Shown here: piece after piece, positions 42,384 to 49,281 of the stretch
How the letters are laid out: every line of letters begins with the position of its first letter
Position numbering within the stretch: position 1 is the first letter of the stretch
Assembly: GCF_011617705.1 (NCBI RefSeq)
Contig: NZ_CP050154.1
Location: forward strand, 868,001 to 932,000
DNA: 64,000 nucleotides
Direction: 5' to 3'
Source: Brevibacterium limosum
Lineage (GTDB): Bacteria; Actinomycetota; Actinomycetes; Actinomycetales; Brevibacteriaceae
Notes under the pieces: generated by a model
What the model was told of the DNA's origin: nothing
The model's database searches: none
What the model saw: only the letters and a program-made list of their open reading frames with translations
Position numbers and translations under genes: made by a program

Positions 42384-43286
42384 CTATAGACCAGCGGGAG
42401 TGAAATCCGTGCTGCCGGCGAATTCAGGCCGCGGCTTCGGTGCGGCGAAGGGCTCAACGCACATGTTCTCCACCGAGTTGTAGACGATGAAGATGTTCGA
42501 CCTCGAATATGGTGTGACATTGCCGTTCGAGGCGTGCATGCAGTTGGAGTCGAACATGACCGCACCACCAGCGGGCCCCTCGAGGACGTCGATGCCGTAT
42601 TCGTCGGCGAAGTCAGTCAACGTCTGCGGATCGGGAGTCCCCGCCCCCTGCATCACCAGTGACTTCTTGTAGTTGTCCTCCGGTGTGCCACCCACACAGC
42701 TGATGTAGCGCTGGTGCGAGCCGGGCATGATCATCAGAGGCCCGTTGAACGAGTAGTTGTCAGTCAGCGACAACGACAAGCTCACGGCACGCGGTTCAGG
42801 CATGCCGTCCTCGGCGTGCCAGGTTTCGAAGTCGGAGTGCCAGGAGAACTCCTTACCCACGAACCCGGGCTTGTAGTTGATGCGACTCTGGTGGATATAG
42901 ACCTCGGACCCCAGCAACTGCTCGGCTCGGGCGACCACGCGGGGATCATTGGCGATCTTGCGAAAGATCTCATTGTTGCGATGGATATCGAAGATCGACC
43001 TGACCTCGTTGGACTTCGCCTCGACGATGGTGGCTTCGTCGTCCTTGATCGCCGGGTCGTTGGCCAACCGATGGAGCTCGGCCCGGAACGTTTCGAGCTC
43101 CTCAGACGTAATGAGCTCGTCGATGGTGAGATACCCCTTATCGTCGTATTGCTGCAGCGTCGCCGCGTCGAGAGGTCCCTGCTCGGCCGAGCCGAACACG
43201 ATCGCGCCCTTGCGGTCGAGGACTTCAGTTCTCTCGCCGGTGCGAGTGGGGTAGAGATCCTGCACTGTTGATGCTGTGGTGGTCAT
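42384..43286 (-). CDS. ectD: Ectoine hydroxylase
   Basis: Fe(II)/2-oxoglutarate dioxygenase that converts ectoine to 5-hydroxyectoine. About 300 residues. The iron site HSDFETWHAEDGMPEPRA gives the HxD pair, and the distal His is in FDSNCMHASNGNVTPYSR. The family segment YIHQSRINYKPGFVGKEFSW precedes it. I favour ATG 43286 because AAGGAAGG lies 6 nt upstream; ATG 43292 abuts it. ectABC are not in the window, so ectoine must be made from genes elsewhere or imported. Osmotic and heat protection. Confidence 0.95.
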   Translation of the reverse strand: MTTTASTVQDLYPTRTGERTEVLDRKGAIVFGSAEQGPLDAATLQQYDDKGYLTIDELITSEELETFRAELHRLANDPAIKDDEATIVEAKSNEVRSIFDIHRNNEIFRKIANDPRVVARAEQLLGSEVYIHQSRINYKPGFVGKEFSWHSDFETWHAEDGMPEPRAVSLSLSLTDNYSFNGPLMIMPGSHQRYISCVGGTPEDNYKKSLVMQGAGTPDPQTLTDFADEYGIDVLEGPAGGAVMFDSNCMHASNGNVTPYSRSNIFIVYNSVENMCVEPFAAPKPRPEFAGSTDFTPAGL

Positions 43287-43865
43287 TGTCATCCTTCCTT
43301 GGACTTATCGACCCGCAGGAAGAGGGTGGAGGCTCACGTGCGTTTGCGTCTGATCTTGGCCCCTTGCTTCTTGTGGCACGGACTTCTTCCTCGGCGGCCA
43401 GAACAATCTCGCCAGTGACAGCTACGGTACCAACCATGTTTACGTTGGCAACACCCTTACTGAGTGAAGTCCGTCGACCCTGAGGCAGCGGAGGCCGGAA
43501 CTTCACCAGGGCGCGGTGTCCGGAAGCGTCTTCCGTATCAGGTTGTGGTTCTGGGGACGACTGGCCGTGGCTCTGCGACATTCGAGCGACATCGTCGCGA
43601 TCAGGGAAGATAGCAAGCAGGGTTCACAGAAGGCCTCGGGCTCTCTGGTTACCGTTCCGCCTCGGTTGCCTCTTGAGCTGACGATTTTCGTGCCTCACAT
43701 AAAGGCACAGACGATCCTTGACCAGAAAGGCATCGGAGGATTGATCAGTCACTTATTCACGACTGCAGTTGCAACCCGACCTTGCGGGAGTACTGCAGGA
43801 TATTTCCTCGTTAATCCAAATGTCGGAGTAACCTCAGACAATTCAATCGCAGTATTCCCTACGAA
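43287..43865. other. Intergenic region between ectD and an MHS transporter
   Basis: About 580 bp. A minus-strand frame (43225-43581) overlaps the ectD start and has no family resemblance, so I do not call it. A perfect dyad GTGCCT-N7-AGGCAC lies at 43690-43708. The 60 bp before the transporter are AT-rich and probably carry its promoter. Possibly remnants of a lost gene, not recognised. Confidence 0.45.
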
Positions 43866-45248
43866 ATGGAATCGTCGATGTCAGAGTTCGAATCGCAGGC
43901 CCAATCGGACCCTGCCGCATCCAATAGTCCGGAGAAGGAGAAGGGGCGTCGGCGGTCCATGCTCGTCGCGGCCTTCGGCACCGTCGTCGAGTGGTATGAC
44001 TTCTCGATTTACTTCTACGTCGCGACGATCCTGACCACAGAATTCTTCGGCGATCGCACCGACTCCCTGCTGCTGACCCTCGGAGTCGGAGCTGCCGGGT
44101 TCCTGTTCCGGCCGCTCGGCGCCATGGTCTTCGGCCACCTCGGCGACCGGGTCGGCCGCAAATCCGCTCTGGTGCTCTCCGCCGTGCTCATGGCCATTGC
44201 GATGCTCGGCATCGCCGTCATGCCTACCTATGACGCGATCGGCATCTGGGCGGGCGTCGGGATGGTCTTCTTCCGCTGCCTGTCCGGATTCTCCGTCGGT
44301 GCTGAGTACACCGGGATCATGGTCTTCCTCATGGAGTCGGCCGGCAGCAAGCGGCGCGGTCTCGCAGCCAGCTGGGCCGCCGCCAACAGTGAGGTCGGTG
44401 CCCTGCTCGCGGTCGGGTCCGGAGCTTTTCTGGCGGCCACGCTGTCGGGAGAGGCGATGAGCTCCTGGGGATGGCGGGTGCTGTTCGTCCTCGGTGCGCT
44501 GCTGGCTGCTCTGATGATCCCGCTGCGTCGGATGATGGAAGAGACTAACACGTTCAAGCGCCTGCAGCAGACGGAAAAGGCGAAGCCGGCGGTCAGGGAC
44601 AGCCGTTCGCCTCTGCTCATCGCCTTCATCCAGCAGCCCCGCGCGATTCTCGTGGCTTTCCTCATCTCATCGATCGGTTCGGTCAGCTACTTCCTCAACA
44701 TCACCTATGTGCCGACCTATATTGAAGAGGTCTCAGATCTGAAGAACTCCGGGTCCCTGGCTCTGGGCACCATCGCGGCCGTCGTCGCCATCGTCATCAC
44801 GCCGTTCTTCGGAATCGCCTCTGACCGGTTCGGACGGAAGAGGACCTTGGCTGTGCTCATGGCCGTCTTCATTCTCACCACCATCCCCGCCTACGCGCTG
44901 CTGGCGAACGCGAACCCCGGGATCGCCGTCTCCGGGGCTGCGTTCCTGGCTGTGCCCGCAGCCGGTTGGAGCGCTGTGGCAGCGGCCATGGTCCCCGAGC
45001 AGTTCACCGGCACCAGTCGGTTCTCCGGAATGGCGATCGGCTACAACGTGGCCACGGTCCTCTTCGGCGGGCTCTCACCGCTGATTGCGACCGCGTTGAT
45101 GACATCGACCGGTCTGACCCTCGCCCCAGCGATCTACGCGAGCGTCATCGTCGTCGCGGCCGGCGTCCCGACCCTGTTCCTGGCGCGGAATATGGCGGGC
45201 AGGCCGCTGGCCGAGGTCGACCACGATCGGCATCTTGTGCCCGCATAA
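43866..45248 (+). CDS. MHS-family MFS transporter
   Basis: 460 residues with 12 membrane helices. The MHS signature FGTVVEWYDFSIYFYVAT begins near residue 37, and GHLGDRVGRKSALVLS is the loop 2-3 motif. More distant from the two ProP-like copies than they are from each other. Members carry organic acids or osmolytes. Divergent neighbour ectD suggests a compatible solute, but substrate is inferred. A second in-frame ATG at 43878 is possible; neither start has a strong ribosome site. Confidence 0.87.
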   Translation: MESSMSEFESQAQSDPAASNSPEKEKGRRRSMLVAAFGTVVEWYDFSIYFYVATILTTEFFGDRTDSLLLTLGVGAAGFLFRPLGAMVFGHLGDRVGRKSALVLSAVLMAIAMLGIAVMPTYDAIGIWAGVGMVFFRCLSGFSVGAEYTGIMVFLMESAGSKRRGLAASWAAANSEVGALLAVGSGAFLAATLSGEAMSSWGWRVLFVLGALLAALMIPLRRMMEETNTFKRLQQTEKAKPAVRDSRSPLLIAFIQQPRAILVAFLISSIGSVSYFLNITYVPTYIEEVSDLKNSGSLALGTIAAVVAIVITPFFGIASDRFGRKRTLAVLMAVFILTTIPAYALLANANPGIAVSGAAFLAVPAAGWSAVAAAMVPEQFTGTSRFSGMAIGYNVATVLFGGLSPLIATALMTSTGLTLAPAIYASVIVVAAGVPTLFLARNMAGRPLAEVDHDRHLVPA

Positions 45249-45373
45249 TGTACCGGCGAAGAATGCTTTCCACGGAATCGGTGAGGACACAGCCGCCACC
45301 ACCGACACTGTCTGGCCATCACTGAGCATCTGCGACAACGCACCCGTGCTTGAAGGACCGTTTAAACAATCTC

Positions 45374-45384
45374 TAGCCAAGCTA
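45374..45384. promoter_or_regulatory. crt-type operator upstream of a small membrane protein and PNPOx gene
   Basis: TAGC-CAA-GCTA followed by ACGAAA matches the crtB operator TAGC-TAA-GCTA followed by ACGAAC at almost every position. It lies about 113 bp before the small membrane protein start. An ATG (45392) stands at the same distance as in crtB but opens a frame without family resemblance. May place these genes under the carotenoid MarR regulator or a paralogue. Confidence 0.5.
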
Positions 45385-45496
45385 ACGAAATATGGTTAGG
45401 CTCGGAATACGGAACTGTGTCGACTTTCAATCGTTGTTCAGCATTGCGTTTAGCCATACGGTTCAACAACCATCCTCTAACAGGAACGGTGTGATC

Positions 45497-45712
45497 ATGA
45501 TCGAAAAACTCAGCGACATGGGTATCAAGAGCCAGTACGCCTACACAGCCGGCTTCCTCTCCATCGGCGCTTCTTTGGTGTCGTGGACAGCCAGTCGAGG
45601 AAAATCAGGAGACTCCGAAGCCCAGGCAGACAGGTGGGGAATCTTCATCGGACATTGGGCACCAACATTTTTCGCGATCGGGATCGCGTTGCAGCTGACT
45701 GAAGAAGACTGA
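45497..45712 (+). CDS. Small two-helix membrane protein
   Basis: 71 residues from ATG 45497 with AGGAACGG upstream. Two hydrophobic helices (YAYTAGFLSIGASLVSW, IFIGHWAPTFFAIGIALQL) are separated by a charged loop. Resembles short actinobacterial proteins with the RWGIFIGHWAPTFFAIG pattern, function unknown. Lies 27 bp before the PNPOx-like gene, so the two form a small operon. Confidence 0.78.
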   Translation: MIEKLSDMGIKSQYAYTAGFLSIGASLVSWTASRGKSGDSEAQADRWGIFIGHWAPTFFAIGIALQLTEED

Positions 45713-45739
45713 TGCACCGCGCAGAATGGAGACACACCA

Positions 45740-46258
45740 GTGACAGACCCTGAAGCAATCACAGACCCTGCTGTGAAGGCAGATCCTGCAGAACTAGAAA
45801 AACTCAGAGACATGATCGCCGAAGCTGAGTTCGCGATGCTCACCACGATCTCGCACGACAACAAGCTTGTCAGTCGCCCCATGGCAGTTCAAGAAACTGA
45901 GTTCGATGGTGATCTATGGTTCGTCTTCTCACAAAACTCATCGCAGGCTGACCAGCTCAGGGATGAGTCCGAAGCTAACGCATCTTTCCAAACCAGAGGC
46001 ACATGGGTGTCGGTAGCGGGGACCGGGCGTATCGTCCAAGACCGGGAGAAGCTAGAGCAGCTATGGCGACCGGCCCTATCGTCGTGGTTTCCCGATGGCG
46101 TGGACACGCCTGGAGTGGCGTTACTTAAGATTGAAGCCGAGTCCGCGCAATATTGGAACAGTGACGGCGGCTCAGTGAGGTACGCGTTCGAAATGGCTAA
46201 GGCTCGGGTGAAGGGTCAACAGCCTGATTACGGAGAGTCGAAGAAGCTCGACTTCTAG
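45740..46258 (+). CDS. General stress protein 26-like, pyridoxamine-phosphate-oxidase fold
   Basis: 172 residues from GTG 45740. The split-barrel flavin-binding fold appears as EAEFAMLTTISHDNKLVSRP, then LWFVFSQNSSQADQL, and WVSVAGTGRIVQDREKLEQL. It matches the YdaG/GSP26 group, which bind FMN or F420 and are induced by stress. Reaction unknown. Cotranscribed with the small membrane protein; the crt-like operator lies upstream. Confidence 0.9.
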   Translation: MTDPEAITDPAVKADPAELEKLRDMIAEAEFAMLTTISHDNKLVSRPMAVQETEFDGDLWFVFSQNSSQADQLRDESEANASFQTRGTWVSVAGTGRIVQDREKLEQLWRPALSSWFPDGVDTPGVALLKIEAESAQYWNSDGGSVRYAFEMAKARVKGQQPDYGESKKLDF

Positions 46259-46563
46259 ATACATAGTCGATTACTGACCGCTACCTCGCGGTGACCTTAG
46301 AATTCCCGGCGGCGTGACCGGACGAGCGTTGCGCCACGACGGCTGTGTTTAGGTTGCAGGGCGATCAGTGAGTTCCACGGCATCGCGCGTCCCAAGGTTG
46401 TTCTGAAGCTGCGGCTCATGAAGACTGTCTCGGCGGACCCGGGGCCCGACTTCCTTCGTCTGTGCATGAACCGCGACACTTAGCCGTCGCAACTCCCCCG
46501 GCAGCCACACGAGAGCAGTTCGGTTCCCGGGCCAGTGCGTTCACAAACTAAGCCAAGGCGGTC
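46259..46563. other. Intergenic region, possible gene remnant
   Basis: About 305 bp without a confident gene. One plus-strand frame encodes about 40 residues (HGIARPKVVLKLRLMKTVSA and on) ending at a TAG near 46484, but has no start or ribosome site, so it may be a decayed gene end. A minus-strand frame (46297-46479) is equally unsupported. No tRNA or hairpin stands out. Confidence 0.4.
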
Positions 46564-46833
46564 TTATTCGTATTCGCGAATCCATGTGTCCAGACACCCA
46601 CAGGATTCTTCGCGAGAGTGGAAGAAGTCAGTGCACCCAATATCTGGGCATCCACACGAATCGCCTTGCCACGCCTCCCCGGGAAACCACCGGTCGACCC
46701 AGTGGCTCCAGCTGATCCCGGCGGCATGCAGTCGCTGCAAAGCTTTCTCGGAAACGGGCGCAGAAGCAGCCGACGGTGGGTTCCTCGGTTCACGCTCCTG
46801 GCCAGGTGAACTGTTCTCACGTACTGAAACCAC
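46564..46833 (-). CDS. Cys-rich small protein of an uncharacterised actinobacterial family
   Basis: 89 residues from GTG 46833, which has GGAGG 7 nt upstream. The C-terminal half has a compact Trp/Cys motif: ISWSHWVDRWFPGEAW, then GDSCGC, DIGC and ESCGCL. Six Cys placed as CGC, C, CGC suggest a metal or iron-sulfur site. I recall a similar SCGC...CGCL pattern in small actinobacterial proteins of unknown role, but cannot name the family. A longer overlapping frame (46548-46934) in another phase is rejected. Confidence 0.65.
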   Translation of the reverse strand: MVSVRENSSPGQEREPRNPPSAASAPVSEKALQRLHAAGISWSHWVDRWFPGEAWQGDSCGCPDIGCTDFFHSREESCGCLDTWIREYE

Positions 46834-47348
46834 TTGGTTCCTCCCTCATCGGAGTGTCGACGAAACGCGAGACCTACATGCGTAGGCGAAACAAAATGGT
46901 GGCATGACATCGATGTACATACACACCGACACACGCCTGTTTTCCTAAGGGAATGTTATTATGCCACTCCGGGTGTGCGGCGGCAAGCAGTTTCGTGCTG
47001 GAAACTCATGACCATCGAGTCTCGCGTAACGAGAACGTATCTCGTCTATTCACCGGGATCGAGACCGTCAAAGCCACTTTTCATCTTTGGGCTCGGACCT
47101 GCACCATGCGACCTGCGTGACAACGGGGCACCTCGCACTCGAGGGTCACTCGGCGCTGTACGCGGGTGAGCCAAACTGCTGCTCACGGGTTCGGATACCA
47201 CGTTGTGCGTTTCCTGAGAAGAGGGCTTGTAGCGACGGGGCAAGGTCTCTACTGTGATGGCAAAAGTAGTCAGCCTGTCTGCGGCCTCTCCCGATGAGGC
47301 CGAGTAATTCAGCCGGCTGACAAACACCGTCAACGCATAGGAGACGCG
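46834..47348. other. Intergenic region with nested short inverted repeats
   Basis: About 515 bp, no confident gene. TCTCG-CGTAA-CGAGA followed by CGTA-TCTCG (47020-47045) gives two alternative hairpins sharing one arm. An AT-rich patch near 46950 (GTTATTATG) could be a promoter element. The remainder shows no coding signal that I trust. Confidence 0.4.
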
Positions 47349-47807
47349 ATGAGTACCAACGCTTCAACTCCGAAACATCCTAAGCGGAAGGAATCGCCAG
47401 CAGGAATCGCGGCGCTCGTCTACGGAATTGTCTTTCTCATCGTTGGCCTGGCAGGATTCATCCCCGGCCTCACCTCAGGCATCGGATCGATGAGTTTTGG
47501 CGGCCACCATTCCGAGGCGATGCTGCTAGGCATCTTCCAAGTCTCGATCCTGCACAACATCGTCCACCTGCTCTACGGCATTCTCGGAGTGGCGCTGTCT
47601 CGTCGCCACGGTATTGCCCGGGCATACCTACTCATCGGGGGTATCGTCTACCTCGTCCTCTGGGTCTACGGCCTCGCCGTGAACAAGGAATCCATGGCTA
47701 ACTTCGTGCCACTGAACTCCGGCGACGACTGGCTCCATTTTGTCCTCGGCGTGACCATGGTCGGCCTGGCCATTATCTTCGGCCGTAAACCGAAAGCCGC
47801 CAAGTAA
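47349..47807 (+). CDS. DUF4383 membrane protein
   Basis: 152 residues with four membrane helices: GIAALVYGIVFLIVGLAGF, VSILHNIVHLLYGILGVAL, ARAYLLIGGIVYLVLWVYGL and WLHFVLGVTMVGLAIIFGR. The HNIVHLLYGILG motif in helix 2 and the final WLH...G pattern are typical of DUF4383. Function unknown. ATG preceded by GGAGACGCG. It is followed directly by a broken ccdA. Confidence 0.9.
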   Translation: MSTNASTPKHPKRKESPAGIAALVYGIVFLIVGLAGFIPGLTSGIGSMSFGGHHSEAMLLGIFQVSILHNIVHLLYGILGVALSRRHGIARAYLLIGGIVYLVLWVYGLAVNKESMANFVPLNSGDDWLHFVLGVTMVGLAIIFGRKPKAAK

Positions 47808-47838
47808 CTTCTCACTCAAGAACGAGGACGGGACGCAA

Positions 47839-48591
47839 CTGACAGAACTTTTTCAGGTCGTTCTCGACGGGCCACTTCTCCTGGCCGTTGGTGCCGCAAT
47901 GCTCGCCGGAGTCGTGTCTTTCCTCTCTCCCTGCGTTCTTCCCCTCGTGCCGGGCTATGTCGGCTACGTGACCGGTTTGAGCGGCACATCCCTACAGCAG
48001 AAACGGACGTGAAGAGTCGCCGTGGGCATCTCTCTGTTCGTTCTCGGGTTCACCCTCGTCTTCGTGGCGATGGGAACCTTCATGCCCTATCTCGGTGTCC
48101 TGTTCGCCCAGTGGGAAGACATCATCATCCGCGTCCTCGGTATCGTCGGGCTCATCGCCGGTTTCATCTTCATGGGCGGGTTCGGGCTCATGCAACGCAA
48201 TTGACAGCTCCGAGCCACACCGAAGGCCGGGCTGTGGGGAGTCCCCGTGCTCGGAGCGATCTTCGCTCTCGGATGGGCACCGTGCGTGGGTCCCACATTG
48301 TCAGCAGTGCTGTCGCTGCCCTACAGCTTCGGCGGTGACGGCACGATACAGCGCGGGACGGCTCTCGCCTTCGCCTACTGCTTGGGGCTGGGCATCCCCT
48401 TCATCGCCCTGGCCCTGGCGCTTCACAAAGGTGCCGGTCGCCTGCACTGGGTCAGGCAGAATCAGAGGCTCATCGTCCGGATCGTCGGCATCGTGCTCAT
48501 GCTTGTGGGTGCGGTGATGGCCAGCGGCCTGTGGACGCTGTGGCCCAACAGCCTCCAGGGATCGATCACCGGATTCGACTCGCCCATCTGA
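47839..48591 (+). pseudogene. ccdA: Cytochrome c biogenesis CcdA with two in-frame TGA codons
   Basis: One continuous frame encodes CcdA: VVSFLSPCVLPLVPGYVGYV, LGFTLVFVAMGTFMPYLG, and ALGWAPCVGPTLSAVLSLPY with the paired Cys of both halves, ending WTLWPNSLQGSITGFDSPI. It is interrupted by TGA at 48010-48012 and at 48202-48204, with no frameshift. The expected ATG position reads CTG (47839). One stop lies where an Arg or Trp is usual. CcdA carries electrons to extracytoplasmic thioredoxins; no thioredoxin or ResB gene is adjacent. Most simply a recent pseudogene. Confidence 0.8.
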
Positions 48592-48603
48592 ATGCCCGCA
48601 GCC

Positions 48604-49281
48604 TCAGGGCTCCTCGGTAGCCACGTTGACACGATCGGCCCTCAGCCGGTGCAGATCCGCCGGCACATCGACATCGGCACCGTCATCGAGATCGGAGCAG
48701 TCGATGAGGTCGACGACGGACCTGTGGGCTTCGAGCAGATCACGGGCACCGACGTCGCCGTGCGCGGCAGTCGCCGCCTGGCTCGTCCAGCTCGCGTCGA
48801 AGAGCACGGGGTGACCGCGCCGAAGCCGCCCCTCTGAGTCCCGGTGCGCGGCTGCGGTGATCGCACCGGGACGGTGAGCGGCGATGAGACGGGCGACTTC
48901 GGCCGCACAGATGCCGGGACGGTCCACGGGCGTGACCATGACGTCCGGTCCGGGCCCGATCGCCTGCAGGCCGCGGCGCAGCGAGGACCCCATTCCCGAA
49001 GACCAGACAGGATTGACGGCGACGGCCACGCGGTCACATCCGGCAAGCGCACTCGCGACCTCCTCGCCGCGGGCTCCGGTGACGACTGTGACGTCCTGGC
49101 AGCCACCGCCGAGCAGGGCGAGGACGACCGACTCGATCAGGGTGAGGCCGTCATCGCACGGCAGCAGCGCCTTCGGTCCCCGGCCGAGACGTCGCCCCGC
49201 CCCGGCGGCGAGGACGAGACCTCTCGGGCGTCGGCCGGCGAAGGGCTGCCTGGGACGTGTCGCCTCGGCCCCGCCGCTCAC
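48604..49281 (-). CDS. MobA/MocA-like molybdopterin nucleotidyltransferase
   Basis: 225 residues. N-terminal nucleotide-binding motif LVLAAGAGRRLGRGPKALLP, then VTVVTGARGEEV, NPVWSSGMGSSLRRGL and DVMVTPVDRPGI. This matches MocA-type enzymes, which add CMP to molybdopterin for xanthine-dehydrogenase-family enzymes. It overlaps the end of the molybdenum subunit gene by ATGA, so it most likely makes the cofactor for that enzyme. A C-terminal 35-residue extension has no assigned role. Confidence 0.88.
   Translation of the reverse strand: MSGGAEATRPRQPFAGRRPRGLVLAAGAGRRLGRGPKALLPCDDGLTLIESVVLALLGGGCQDVTVVTGARGEEVASALAGCDRVAVAVNPVWSSGMGSSLRRGLQAIGPGPDVMVTPVDRPGICAAEVARLIAAHRPGAITAAAHRDSEGRLRRGHPVLFDASWTSQAATAAHGDVGARDLLEAHRSVVDLIDCSDLDDGADVDVPADLHRLRADRVNVATEEP

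Noticed and set aside
43225..43581. 118-codon frame upstream of and overlapping ectD
   Set aside because: Ends inside ectD, no ribosome site, no recognisable family. A hotdog-like stretch (MVGTVAVTGEIVLA) was considered but is too weak.
45392..45712. Longer start for the small membrane protein at ATG 45392
   Set aside because: It lies at the crt-like site, but the extra 35 residues are not membrane-like and the ATG at 45497 has a ribosome site and begins the family-like part.
46548..46934. 128-codon minus-strand frame overlapping the Cys-rich gene
   Set aside because: The other phase (46564-46833) has the GGAGG site and a conserved-looking Cys motif; both cannot be the main product.
47839..48591. 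Selenocysteine or Trp recoding of the two TGA codons in ccdA
   Set aside because: No stem-loop after the TGAs stood out, neither site is a redox Cys position, and other genes in the window use TGA as a normal stop.
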